Shown here in pieces: positions 14,045 through 23,072 of a DNA stretch of 64,000 bases (the stretch's first letter is position 1; each line of letters begins with the position of its first letter). The translations under genes and the position numbers were made by a program. Source of the stretch: VFMC01 sp044238435 (GTDB taxonomy: Bacteria; Actinomycetota; Acidimicrobiia; Acidimicrobiales; Ilumatobacteraceae); the NCBI GenBank assembly GCA_044238435.1, contig JBIIDH010000002.1:1-64000 (forward strand), read 5' to 3'. The notes below the pieces were generated by a model. That model was not told the origin of the DNA. It did not search any database and saw only the letters and a list, made by a program, of their open reading frames with translations.

Positions 14045-17000
14045 TCAGGCGCCGAGGCGCAGGGTGACCAGTTCGAACGGACGCAGGGTGATGACGACGA
14101 TGCCGTCGGCCACGTCGAGCCCGCTCGTGGGTTCCTCCAGCGCGTTGCAGCGCTGCGCTGCCTTGATGGGCCGGGCGGCGCGCAGGGTGACCGGTGTGCG
14201 GTCGCCGCAGGCTTCGTACAGCCGCACGATCAGGTCGCCACTGCCGTCGTCGGCCCGCTTCACAGCGCTCAGCTCCACGCCCGGCTGGTCGATGGTGACC
14301 ACCGGCGCCGGTGTGTCGACCCCGCTGCCGTCGGCCTCGACGATGCGCAGCGGCATGTTCAGCGCCTCGGCCTCTGCCAGCACCTCGTGCAGCCCGGCAC
14401 CATGGGGCAGCACACTGATGGTGACGGCGTGGTGGCCCTGGTCGGCGTCGGGGTCGGGGAAGCGGGCGGCGCGCAACAGCGACACGCGGATGCCGCCGTC
14501 GAACAGGCTGTGTCCGAAGCGGCCGTCGTTCAGCAGGGCGACACCGAAGCTGGGCTCGGCGAGGTCGACGTAGCGGTGCGCGCACACCTCGAACTTGGCG
14601 GCGTCCCACGGGCTGCTGGCATGCGTGGGTCGGCGCACGTGGCCGAACTGGATGTCGCACGCTGCCTCGCTGGCGTGAACGTCGAGCGGCACCATCAGGC
14701 TGAGCAGCCGCTCGCTCTCGTGCCAGTCGATGTCGAACGCGAGGTCGAGGCGGGGGCTGCCGGCGCGCATCGTGTAGGTGACCGACAGGTGCGAGGCGGC
14801 GCCGAACGCACGGCTCACCCGCACCTGGGTGAGCAGCGGGTCGCGGCGAACCCACTCGACCGTCGCGTCACCGTCGAGCGGCGCGCCGAGGCCTCGGGTC
14901 CACGCCTCGAGGTCCCACGCGTCGTACTCCACCGGCTGGTCGGGAGCCAGTTCGAGGGCGATGCTGCGGCCCTCGGGCAGCAGTTCGCGGCCGCGGCGCA
15001 CGTCGATGATGGAGGTGATGGTTCCGTGGAGGTCCCACTGCACGCACAGCGACCCGTTGGCCATGGTGTGCTCGGTGGTGACGATGCGGTCGTCGGTGGC
15101 CACCGGCACGACCGGCACCACACCGCTGCCCGGCACGCTCACCAACAGCGGCGTACCGCCGTGCTCGATCACCTCGGTGCGGGCATGGGTGGCGGCGTTC
15201 GCCACCATCGGCCCGGCGGGCAGTGCCAGTCGACCGAAGGCTGCAGCGATCAGCTCCTCCAGGCGTGCTGCCACCCGGGCGTGGGCTGCCTCGGCGTCGT
15301 CGTGCACCCAGGCGATCGACGAGCCGGGGATGATGTCGTGGAACTGCTGCAGCAACACCTCGCGCCACAACTCGTCGAGCTCGGCGGTCACCTCGGGCGG
15401 CACGGCGCCGCCGGCCGCCCACCACAGTTCGGCCTCGCGCAACAGCCGCTCGCAGCGGCGGTTGCCGACCTTCGTCTCGATCTGGCTGGTGAGGGTGCCG
15501 CGGTGCATCTCGAAGTACAGCTCGCCGCGCCACTGCGGCACGGGTGCACCGTCGGCGATCTCGGCCTCGACGTGGTCGAAGAAGTCGTCGCTCGACCCCA
15601 TCGTCAGGCGGGGCACTCCGTCGAGATCCGCCATCCGTCGGCCGCGCTCGACCATCTCGCGGGTAGGCCCGCCACCGCCGTTGCCGTGGCCGTAGGGCAT
15701 CAGCGCCCAGCCGCTCCAGTCGTGGTCCTGGAAGTTGCGCTCGCTGTACGCCATCTCCTTGCCCACCACCTCGGCGTTGTAGGTGTCGACCGGCGGGAAG
15801 TGGGTGAGTACGCGGGTGCCGTCGAGGCCCTCCCACCAGAACGTGTTGTGCGGGAAGCGGTTCTGCTTGTTCCAGCTGAGCTTCTGGGTGATGAACCGGG
15901 TGGCGCCGCCGCTGGCGAAGATCTGCGGCAGCGAGGCCGGGTAGCCGAACACGTCGGGGATCCACACCTCGCGGCAGCGCACACCGAAGCGGCTCTCGAA
16001 GTAGCGCTGGCCGTGCACCATCTGGCGCACGATGCTCTCGCCGCTGGGCAGGTTCATGTCGGCTTCCACCCACATGCCACCTACGGGCACGAACTGCCCG
16101 CGGGCCACCCGTTCGCGGATGCGCTCGAACAGGGCCGGATAGCGCTGCTCGATCCAGTCGTACTGCGCGGCCTGCGAGCACACGAAGCGGTACTCGGGGT
16201 AGTCGTCCATCAACCGGGTGGCCGAGGCGAACGTGCGGGCGCATTTGCGGATGGTCTCGCGCAGCGGCCACAGCCAGGCCGAGTCGATGTGGGCGTGGCC
16301 CACGCCCACCACGTGCATCGCGCTGGGCCGCGCGGGCGCGGCCAGCACAGGGGCGAGCAGGGCGCGGGCATCGGCCGCGGTGGCCGCCACGTTGCGCACG
16401 TCGACCGCGTTGAGGGCGTGCTCGAGGGCGCGCAGCAGGTGGGCGCGGCGCGGGTCGTCCGCCGCCAGCGCGCGCATCACGTCGTTGGCCACCTCGGCGT
16501 CGAGCAGCAGCCCGAACACGTCGTCGTTGCGCAGCGCCAGGTCGGCGCGCTTCACCCGGTAGATCGGGTCGGTCGGGGCGGTGTCGAGCGACCCCATCGC
16601 AGTCGGTTGGAAGCCGCGGAAGAACCCCGGGTTGCTGGCCGCCTCGACGTAGAACGTGAGGGGTCCGGCGGCGATGTGGGCGAGCGGCACACCGGTGCGG
16701 CGCGGGTGCACGCCTTGCAGTGGCTCACCGTTCAACCACACCAGTCCCTCGGCCTGGAAGCCGGCTCCATCGTTGTGGAAACCGAGGTCGATGACGGCCT
16801 CGAGTTGCGACCCCACCCAGTCGGCCGGCACGTCGACGGTGCAGCGGAACCAGGTGGTGCCCCAGGGCCGGCTCCACGGGTTGCCCACGGTGAACGGCTC
16901 GTACTGCTGGGCGACGGCCTCGTCGTAGGTGACCGGTTCGCCCGGCGCGTGCCAGGCCTCGACCGTGATCGGCATGGTGCGGTCGTACAGGTGCGGCAGC

Positions 17001-17059
17001 ACCCGCTGCCACATCTCTCGCTCGATCCGTTTCTCGACGATCACCCGGTCGTTGTGCAC
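14045..17059 (-). CDS. Alpha-mannosidase, GH38
   Basis: 1004 aa, full length for bacterial GH38. It hydrolyses alpha-linked mannose from glycans or manno-oligosaccharides. An N-terminal beta-rich domain (GTTWFRCTVDVPADW) precedes the catalytic barrel. The metal-site motif is VVGVGHAHIDSAWLWP (His and Asp at about 257-260). WIPDVFGYPASLPQI holds the nucleophile Asp, with TQKLSWNKQNRFP next. Middle helical and C-terminal beta-sandwich domains follow. No signal peptide is seen, so it probably acts in the cytoplasm. Start GTG 17059 is fixed by TAGGAT 6 nt upstream. It has no transporter or mannose genes beside it. Confidence 0.95.
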   Translation of the reverse strand: MHNDRVIVEKRIEREMWQRVLPHLYDRTMPITVEAWHAPGEPVTYDEAVAQQYEPFTVGNPWSRPWGTTWFRCTVDVPADWVGSQLEAVIDLGFHNDGAGFQAEGLVWLNGEPLQGVHPRRTGVPLAHIAAGPLTFYVEAASNPGFFRGFQPTAMGSLDTAPTDPIYRVKRADLALRNDDVFGLLLDAEVANDVMRALAADDPRRAHLLRALEHALNAVDVRNVAATAADARALLAPVLAAPARPSAMHVVGVGHAHIDSAWLWPLRETIRKCARTFASATRLMDDYPEYRFVCSQAAQYDWIEQRYPALFERIRERVARGQFVPVGGMWVEADMNLPSGESIVRQMVHGQRYFESRFGVRCREVWIPDVFGYPASLPQIFASGGATRFITQKLSWNKQNRFPHNTFWWEGLDGTRVLTHFPPVDTYNAEVVGKEMAYSERNFQDHDWSGWALMPYGHGNGGGGPTREMVERGRRMADLDGVPRLTMGSSDDFFDHVEAEIADGAPVPQWRGELYFEMHRGTLTSQIETKVGNRRCERLLREAELWWAAGGAVPPEVTAELDELWREVLLQQFHDIIPGSSIAWVHDDAEAAHARVAARLEELIAAAFGRLALPAGPMVANAATHARTEVIEHGGTPLLVSVPGSGVVPVVPVATDDRIVTTEHTMANGSLCVQWDLHGTITSIIDVRRGRELLPEGRSIALELAPDQPVEYDAWDLEAWTRGLGAPLDGDATVEWVRRDPLLTQVRVSRAFGAASHLSVTYTMRAGSPRLDLAFDIDWHESERLLSLMVPLDVHASEAACDIQFGHVRRPTHASSPWDAAKFEVCAHRYVDLAEPSFGVALLNDGRFGHSLFDGGIRVSLLRAARFPDPDADQGHHAVTISVLPHGAGLHEVLAEAEALNMPLRIVEADGSGVDTPAPVVTIDQPGVELSAVKRADDGSGDLIVRLYEACGDRTPVTLRAARPIKAAQRCNALEEPTSGLDVADGIVVITLRPFELVTLRLGA

Positions 17060-17065
17060 CCCCGG

Positions 17066-17071
17066 ATCCTA
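17066..17071 (-). promoter_or_regulatory. Leaderless -10 element of alpha-mannosidase gene
   Basis: TAGGAT on the minus strand ends 6 nt before GTG 17059. Confidence 0.6.
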
Positions 17072-17106
17072 CGCGACCCCCGGTCGACCCGGTTCGGCCG
17101 GGAGCC

Positions 17107-17949
17107 TCAGAGGGGGACGTGGGGGCGGATGTCGCGGCCGAACACCATCTCCATCACGGGGGTGATGTCGGGGCCGCGCCGCACGGAGTGGCCGCCGTCG
17201 ACACCGATGCACTGCCCGGTGATCCAGCTGCTCTCGGGCCCGAGCAGGAAACGCACCAGCGCGGCCACGTCGTCGTCGGTGCCCACTCGGGCGATCGGCA
17301 TCTGGGCGAGGTAGTCCTCGCGGATGACGTCGGTGGTGGTGAGCGTGACGGTTGCGTCGGTGGGCACCAGGCCCGGCCGCACCGCGTTGCAGCGGATGCC
17401 GCTGGCGCCCAACTCGTCGGCCACCTGCTTCACCAGCATCTCGAGGCCCGCCTTGCTGACGCAGTAGGCGGTCATGAAGCGATGGGTGAGTGGGGCAGCG
17501 ATGGAACTGACGGCCACGATGGAGCCCCCGCCGTTGGCCGCCAGGCCGATGACCGCGTGCTTCAGGGTGAGGAAGGCGCCCGTGAGGTTGGTGCCGATGA
17601 CGGCGTTCCAGTCGTCGAGCGTGGTGAGGTGGAAGGGGGCCGCACTGCCGAATCCGGCGTTGGCCACGCACATCGTGAAGCGCCCCACGCCGGCGGCCAC
17701 CGAGCAGGCCTCCACCACGGCGGCCTCGTCGGTGACGTCGCACACCACGGTGTGCACGAAACCCGGTTCGGCACCCTCGGCCAGCAGCGACTCGGCGCCC
17801 GCCGCCAGGCGGTCGGCGGAACGGCCGGCCAGCACCACCGCGGCGCCGTCGCGCACGAGGTGGCGGGCGATACCCAGGCCGATACCGCTGCCACCACCGG
17901 TGACGAGGGCGCTCTGCCCGCTGAGCGGGCGCTCGTGGGTGTCGTTCAT
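17107..17949 (-). CDS. Short-chain dehydrogenase/reductase
   Basis: 280 aa from ATG 17949, with AGGA 7 nt upstream. It is a classical SDR: cofactor motif VTGGGSGIGLG, ACVANAGFG-like NAG motif, catalytic Ser in AVSSIAAP, and Y-x-x-x-K in TAYCVSKAG. The last strand has GVDGGHSVRRGPD. R in LAGRSADR after the second strand suggests NADP preference. It diverges from a CaiB-type CoA-transferase gene with 97 nt between starts, which fits a shared catabolic theme. The substrate is not evident. Confidence 0.92.
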   Translation of the reverse strand: MNDTHERPLSGQSALVTGGGSGIGLGIARHLVRDGAAVVLAGRSADRLAAGAESLLAEGAEPGFVHTVVCDVTDEAAVVEACSVAAGVGRFTMCVANAGFGSAAPFHLTTLDDWNAVIGTNLTGAFLTLKHAVIGLAANGGGSIVAVSSIAAPLTHRFMTAYCVSKAGLEMLVKQVADELGASGIRCNAVRPGLVPTDATVTLTTTDVIREDYLAQMPIARVGTDDDVAALVRFLLGPESSWITGQCIGVDGGHSVRRGPDITPVMEMVFGRDIRPHVPL

Positions 17950-18032
17950 GGCTCGGTCCTCTCGGGGGCGTGGTGCGGTGGCGCACAGCGGCGGGCGGGT
18001 GGGACGGTATCGCGAGGATGCGGCGTCACGGG

Positions 18033-18038
18033 TACGGT
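18033..18038 (+). promoter_or_regulatory. Leaderless -10 element of CoA-transferase gene
   Basis: TACGGT, 8 nt before GTG 18047, without a Shine-Dalgarno. Confidence 0.5.
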
Positions 18039-18046
18039 TCGCACCC

Positions 18047-19309
18047 GTGACCGACGTGTCTGCTGCAACCCCTCGCCCCGGCCCGCTGACCGGTGTCCGC
18101 GTGCTCGATCTCACCCGCGTGCTCAGTGGGCCGCACTGCACCCGGATGCTCTGCGACCTCGGCGCCGAGGTGATCAAGGTCGAGCCGCCCGATGGTGACA
18201 TGACCCGCTTCGCCAACCCGCGAGTGAACAGCCTCGCCAGTTACTTCATCCAGCAGAACACCGGGAAGCGCAACATCAGCCTCGACATGGATCAGCCCGA
18301 GGCGCGCGAACTGCTGCTGGCGCTGGCCGAGCAGTGCGACGTGTTCGTCGAGAACTTCAGGCCCGGAGTGGCTGCGCGCATGGGCCTCGGCTACGAGGCC
18401 GTGTCGGCTCGCAACCCGCGCATCGTCTACGCGTCGATCAGCGGCTACGGCCAGACCGGGCCCTGGGTCGGTCGGCGCGCGTACGCACCGGTGGTGGGCG
18501 CCGAGGCCGGCATCACCAAGGCTCAAGGCGATGCCCGCGGCCCGGTGGAGCACGACGGCCGCACCCACTACTCGAACGACCCGCACAGCCACGGCGACGT
18601 GTACACCTCGCTCGAGTGCGCCTCGGGCATCCTCGCTGCGCTGTACCAGCGCGAGCGCACCGGCCGCGGTGACTGGGTCGACGTGTCGATGGCCCAGACG
18701 CTGCTGTACGTGAACGAGCACGCCCACGACCACCTGTGGGACGGTGAGGTGCGGCCCGACTGGATCCGCAGTTTCCGCCCCGGCGACTACCCGGTGCTCA
18801 CGGCCGCCGACGGTCAGATGGTGGTGGTGAGCGGTCACCCGGCCGAGCGCGGCACCTTCGACCGGTTCATCGCCGGGATGGGACGACCCGACCTGGCCGA
18901 CGACCCGCGGTTCGCCGATGTTCCCACACGCCTCGCCAACTACGGCGCGCTGCTCGACCTGATGCGGGCATGGGCCGCCACGATGCCGAGTCCGGAGGCG
19001 ATCGAGGAGGCATTCGCAGCCCACGGATTGGCCACCGGCGCGCTGCGGTCGGTGCGCGAGATCTGCGACACCGACTGGGCGCGCGAACGCGAGGTCACCG
19101 TGTCGGTCAGCGACCGCGGCGGCGGCCAGGTGCGCATCCCGAACGCGCCGTGGCGTTTCGCCGGCAGCGACGTGGTCACCGGTGGAGAACCGCGCTATCG
19201 CGGCGAGGACAACCACGCCGTACTGGCCGAACTGCTCGGCCTCGATGACGAGGCACTCGCTGGCCTCGACGCACGCGGTGTGTTGTCGAGCCGGGTGCCC
19301 AACTCCTGA
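18047..19309 (+). CDS. CaiB/BaiF-family CoA-transferase
   Basis: 420 aa, the family's usual size. It moves CoA between carboxylic acids through an Asp-anhydride intermediate in the cytosol. N-terminal VRVLDLTRVLSGPHCTRMLC and LGAEVIKVEPP are the class III signature. VFVENFRPGVAARMGLGYE and the IVYASISGYGQTGPW block follow, and HGDVYTSLECASGILAAL carries the probable catalytic Asp. GTG 18047 is supported by the -10 at 18033. It diverges from an SDR gene; the acid substrate cannot be told from sequence alone. Confidence 0.93.
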   Translation: MTDVSAATPRPGPLTGVRVLDLTRVLSGPHCTRMLCDLGAEVIKVEPPDGDMTRFANPRVNSLASYFIQQNTGKRNISLDMDQPEARELLLALAEQCDVFVENFRPGVAARMGLGYEAVSARNPRIVYASISGYGQTGPWVGRRAYAPVVGAEAGITKAQGDARGPVEHDGRTHYSNDPHSHGDVYTSLECASGILAALYQRERTGRGDWVDVSMAQTLLYVNEHAHDHLWDGEVRPDWIRSFRPGDYPVLTAADGQMVVVSGHPAERGTFDRFIAGMGRPDLADDPRFADVPTRLANYGALLDLMRAWAATMPSPEAIEEAFAAHGLATGALRSVREICDTDWAREREVTVSVSDRGGGQVRIPNAPWRFAGSDVVTGGEPRYRGEDNHAVLAELLGLDDEALAGLDARGVLSSRVPNS

Positions 19310-19346
19310 CCCGACCGACCCGACCTGACCGAACCGGGCCGGCAGT

Positions 19347-20045
19347 TCAGTCGCGTTCGCGGGGTGTGCGCGACTTGCCCAGGTTCGACACGAGGATGGC
19401 CACTGCGCCGACCAGGTAGAGCTGGCCGACAAGTGTCTCGGTGACGGCCAGCATGCGGCCCAGGTCGCCGCGCGGGGTGAGATCGCCGTAGCCGAGCGTG
19501 GCCAGGGTGACGAAGCTGAAGTAGACGAAGTCGACCGCCCGTGCCTCGTCGATCTGGCCGAAGAACGGCTGCGTCGACGCGCCGTCGATGATGCCGTACA
19601 CGCTCGCGTAGAACAGGCCGGCGAGCAGGTAGAGGCACAGTGAGCCGTACACCATCGGGCCGTCGACCTTCGGCCGATCGCGGAGGTGCCGCACGATGGA
19701 AGTTGGCGCGATGAGCACCATCGCAGCGCCGATCGCCGGGATGGTCCACGTGCCGTCACGACCGAGCAGCGCCCCCAGCCATACCGCGACCACGCACACC
19801 CCCACGAAGCCGGCCGCCCATCGCATGCGGTGGAACGGCATCGCGGCGGCAGCGAGAAGCAACAGGAGAGTGACCGCCTCGACGCTGACGACGACGGCGG
19901 CCATCCAGCGCGACCGATCGGTGAGTGCGAAGCACACGATGGTGACGAGGATGAGTACCAGGCCGACACCGAACCGGTCGCGGCCGGCCGACCACCAGCG
20001 GTGGATCCCGGCGATGGGCTGGTCGGGGGAGGCGTCGGTGGCCAC
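19347..20045 (-). CDS. Potassium-channel family protein
   Basis: 232 aa. Hydrophobic helices at about 27-45, 50-68, 75-92 and 97-115 precede a two-helix pore module. The pore loop TLATLGYGDLTP holds the K+ selectivity filter GYG, and the final helix is LYLVGAVAILVSNLG. This is more helices than KcsA, but no charged S4 voltage sensor is seen. It sits in the cytoplasmic membrane. GTG 20045 is set by TAGTGT 6 nt upstream. The 3' end is convergent with the CoA-transferase, 37 nt away. Confidence 0.88.
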   Translation of the reverse strand: MATDASPDQPIAGIHRWWSAGRDRFGVGLVLILVTIVCFALTDRSRWMAAVVVSVEAVTLLLLLAAAAMPFHRMRWAAGFVGVCVVAVWLGALLGRDGTWTIPAIGAAMVLIAPTSIVRHLRDRPKVDGPMVYGSLCLYLLAGLFYASVYGIIDGASTQPFFGQIDEARAVDFVYFSFVTLATLGYGDLTPRGDLGRMLAVTETLVGQLYLVGAVAILVSNLGKSRTPRERD

Positions 20046-20051
20046 GGCGCG

Positions 20052-20057
20052 ACACTA
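20052..20057 (-). promoter_or_regulatory. Leaderless -10 element of K+ channel gene
   Basis: TAGTGT on the minus strand ends 6 nt before GTG 20045. Confidence 0.55.
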
Positions 20058-20139
20058 CTGTCACGCTGCATTTCGCTCCGACGACCACGACCGCCGCCCC
20101 GACGCACCCGACATCGGTCGGCCCGATGAGGAACCCACC

Positions 20140-21774
20140 ATGAGCACCCGATCGCGCAGCACCACACCCGCCCAGTCGTCGCACGATCGCGCCTATGCGG
20201 TGGGACGACGGCTGATGCACGAACTGCGGCCCGACCCGCGGGCCTGGTCGGTGAACGGCCGCGAGGTGGTGTTCGTCGCCGGCTTCGACCTCGAGGTGGA
20301 GATCGGCGGCTTTCTCACTATCGACCTCGACGACGGCAGTCGCCTGCTCGTGCAGGTGCACGACCGCCGCCTTGCCGAGCGCTCGCTCGCCACGGTCGAC
20401 GTGGATGCCGGCGCCTTCAGTGATGCCATCGACGACGGAACCCCGGGAGCCGGCAGCATGGTGCGCAGTGCCAGTGTCGACATGACGGCGCGCTTCGTCG
20501 AGGGCACCGGTCGGGTGCTCGGCCGGCTCACCGCCACCGGACTCGTCGCCGGAGGTGCAGGCCCCTTCGCCCAGGCGGCCATCAGCGCCGCGTCATCGGC
20601 GGAGGTGGCGTCGATCGCCTCGGCTACCGGCTCGGGCAGCACCACGCTGGCAGTGGGAGCCCTGGTGCAGGCGGATGTACCGGCACATCTGCGTGCTGCC
20701 GGTTTCTCGCGCCACACCTTCTTGTGCGGGCAGTCGGGATCGGGGAAGACGTACTCGATGGGCGTGCTGCTGGAGCAACTGCTGCTCGAGACGACCCTGC
20801 CGATGGTGATCGTCGACCCCAACTCCGACCACGTGCACCTCGGTGCCCTGCGCTCCACCGCCGACTTGAACCGCGGACGCGAGCAGCCTCTTTCGAAGCG
20901 CGCCGAGGCCGACCTGCGCCGCCGCCACGCCCAGGCCGGCCGCGTGGTGGTGGCACGGCGGGGCGAGGGCGCCGACGTACCGCTGCAGATCCACCTCAGC
21001 GACCTCACCATCGGCGAGCAGGCGCTCACCCTGGGCCTCGACCCCATCGCCGACAGCGACGAGTTCAGCGCGTTCATCGAGGCCACCCGCTCGCTGGGCC
21101 GTGCGCGCTACGGCATCGCCGCGGTCGAGGCAGCGCTGCGCAGCCGGCTCGATGAACCGAGCCGCCGGCTGGCTCAGCGCATCGTGAACCTCGGCGTGGC
21201 CGAGTGGGGTGTGTGGGCACCCGAAGGCGAGCGGTCGCTGGTCGACATCGAGCCCGGATGGCGGGTGATCGTGCTCGACACCGGCTCGCTGGAGGATGCG
21301 CACGAGCGCGCCGTGGTGTCGTTGGGTCTCCTCGGGCTGATGCGCCGTCGCGAGCGGCGTAGTTCGGTACTCATCGTGATGGACGAGGCCCACAACATCT
21401 GCCCGCCCGATGCCACCAGCACCCTCGGCCGCGCGGTCACCGAGCATTCGGTGTGGATCGCCGGCGAGGGCCGCAAGTTCGGCATCCACCTGCTGCTCGC
21501 CACCCAGCGACCGCAGAAGGTGCACCCGAACGTGGTGTCGCAGTGCGACAACCTGCTCTTGATGCGGGTGAACTCGACCGACGACCTCCAGCAGCTCGAG
21601 ACCGTGTTCTCGCATGTGCCGGCACCGATGATCGCCGAGGCGTCGTCGTTCGGTCTGGGCGAGATGCTGGCAGCGGGGCCGGTCACACCCACTCCGCTGC
21701 GTCTGCGGATGGGCTCACGGCTCACGCCGGAAGGTGGCGCCGACCTGCCCACCGACTGGGCGAAGCCCAAGTGA
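20140..21774 (+). CDS. HerA/VirB4-like DNA-translocase-type ATPase
   Basis: 544 aa, ATG 20140 with GAGGA about 8 nt upstream. The N-terminal 110 residues form a beta-rich HAS-barrel-like part (EVEIGGFLTIDLDDGSRLLV). The ATPase follows, with Walker A GQSGSGKTYS at about 197, VIVDPNSDHVHLG, Walker B SVLIVMDEAHNICPP and the sensor HLLLATQRPQKVHPNV. This is the HerA/FtsK pattern of hexameric motors. HerA in archaea works with NurA nuclease in end resection, but no NurA or nuclease gene is adjacent here. It could be a defence, repair or plasmid-type motor; the partner is unknown. Confidence 0.85.
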   Translation: MSTRSRSTTPAQSSHDRAYAVGRRLMHELRPDPRAWSVNGREVVFVAGFDLEVEIGGFLTIDLDDGSRLLVQVHDRRLAERSLATVDVDAGAFSDAIDDGTPGAGSMVRSASVDMTARFVEGTGRVLGRLTATGLVAGGAGPFAQAAISAASSAEVASIASATGSGSTTLAVGALVQADVPAHLRAAGFSRHTFLCGQSGSGKTYSMGVLLEQLLLETTLPMVIVDPNSDHVHLGALRSTADLNRGREQPLSKRAEADLRRRHAQAGRVVVARRGEGADVPLQIHLSDLTIGEQALTLGLDPIADSDEFSAFIEATRSLGRARYGIAAVEAALRSRLDEPSRRLAQRIVNLGVAEWGVWAPEGERSLVDIEPGWRVIVLDTGSLEDAHERAVVSLGLLGLMRRRERRSSVLIVMDEAHNICPPDATSTLGRAVTEHSVWIAGEGRKFGIHLLLATQRPQKVHPNVVSQCDNLLLMRVNSTDDLQQLETVFSHVPAPMIAEASSFGLGEMLAAGPVTPTPLRLRMGSRLTPEGGADLPTDWAKPK

Positions 21775-21812
21775 TTGCTGAAGTCCACACCGTCGGCCGC
21801 CTCGGTCCCGAC

Positions 21813-21840
21813 TAGCCTGCGACCACTGTCCCCGGGGAGG
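21813..21840 (+). promoter_or_regulatory. Promoter and ribosome-binding site of membrane-protein/kynureninase operon
   Basis: TAGCCT at 21813-21818 is followed by a short leader and GGGGAGG at 21834-21840, 5 nt before ATG 21846. In contrast to many neighbours this transcript is predicted to have a leader. Confidence 0.45.
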
Positions 21841-21845
21841 ATTCC

Positions 21846-23072
21846 ATGACCGACGAACCACAGCAGCAGGCCGACGAGACCTCGAAGATCCGCACCGTCT
21901 TCGCCGTCGTCTTCGGCATCGTCGCCATCGTCGGGCTGTTCGCCAGCACGGTGGCCGTGTGGGCGAACGGGGTGCTCTTCGACAGCGACCGGGTGGCGAA
22001 CGCGGCCGAGGAAGCGATCCAACAGCCTGAGGCAGCGCAGTCGATGGCCACCTACGTCACCGACCAGGTGTTCACCATCGTCGATCTCGAGGCACTGCTC
22101 GAACAGCAGTTGCCGGGCAACCTCGATTCGCTGTCGGGCGTCATCGTCGGTGGTGCCCGCCAGTTCGTCGAGGACCAGTTGGCCGAGGTGTTGCAGAAGC
22201 CCGGTGTGCAGCAGGTGCTGGTCACCATCGTCCGCACCGCCCATACCCAGCTGATGAAGGTGCTGAACGGCGACGGCATGATCGACGGTGTGTCCATCAG
22301 CGATGGCAGGGTCACGTTGAACCTGCTCCCGTTGGTCACCCTGGGCCTGAACCAGGTGCAGAAGCTCGGGGTTCTCACCAGCGTGTCCATCCCCACGCTG
22401 AAAGCCGATGGCGACCCGGTGCAGCAGATCACCGAACTCGAGTCGACGTTCGGCCGCGACCTGCCTGCCGACTTCGGCCAGCTCACCGTGTTCAAGGGCG
22501 ATGCCGCGGCCGAGGCCAGCGAGGTGGTGCAGCGCGCGCAAGACGTCGTCGTGCTGGTGAAGCGGGCGATCGCCCTCATCCTCATCGTCACCGTTGCAGC
22601 GTTCGTCCTCACCCTGCTCATCGCCAACCGCCGGCGCCGCGCCGTGCTGGTGCTCGGTCTCGCCGGTGCGGCCGTCATGCTCATCGCTCGCACCGCGATC
22701 AACATGGCGTTGGTCCGCACACCGAACCTCATCATCAACCCGGGTGCCCGGTCGGCGCTCGCCTCCGCACTGCAGAGCCTGGCGGGCGGCCTTCTCGAGT
22801 TGGTGACGCTGCTCCTCATCCTCGGCCTGGGCGCTGCTGCCCTCATGCTGCTCACCGGTACGGGTGCGGCAGCGGTGCGGTTCCGCTCGGCCGGCGGTGG
22901 CTCGCTCCTCACCACGCATCGCGAGATCAGTGCCGCGGTGGCGTTCGGGTTGGCGGTCCTCGCCGTTGCGGTGTTCGGCCTCGACCTGGTGCCGATGATC
23001 GCCGCGGCGGCGCTGTGCGCAGTGGGTACCGTGCTGCTGGTCGGGCGCAAGTCGGGAGTGAGCGCAGCATGA
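21846..23072 (+). CDS. Multi-pass membrane protein of unknown function
   Basis: 408 aa. After a charged N-terminus there is one helix at about 17-40 (VFAVVFGIVAIVGLFASTV). A region of about 190 residues without membrane segments follows, predicted outside and carrying VANAAEEAIQQPEAAQ and repeated VTLNLLPLVTLG-type amphipathic stretches. Four or five C-terminal helices start at about 240. I do not recognise a named family; similar large-loop membrane proteins occur in actinobacteria. A good Shine-Dalgarno fixes ATG 21846. The stop overlaps the kynureninase start (ATGA), so the two are coupled, though why is unclear. Confidence 0.7.
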   Translation: MTDEPQQQADETSKIRTVFAVVFGIVAIVGLFASTVAVWANGVLFDSDRVANAAEEAIQQPEAAQSMATYVTDQVFTIVDLEALLEQQLPGNLDSLSGVIVGGARQFVEDQLAEVLQKPGVQQVLVTIVRTAHTQLMKVLNGDGMIDGVSISDGRVTLNLLPLVTLGLNQVQKLGVLTSVSIPTLKADGDPVQQITELESTFGRDLPADFGQLTVFKGDAAAEASEVVQRAQDVVVLVKRAIALILIVTVAAFVLTLLIANRRRRAVLVLGLAGAAVMLIARTAINMALVRTPNLIINPGARSALASALQSLAGGLLELVTLLLILGLGAAALMLLTGTGAAAVRFRSAGGGSLLTTHREISAAVAFGLAVLAVAVFGLDLVPMIAAAALCAVGTVLLVGRKSGVSAA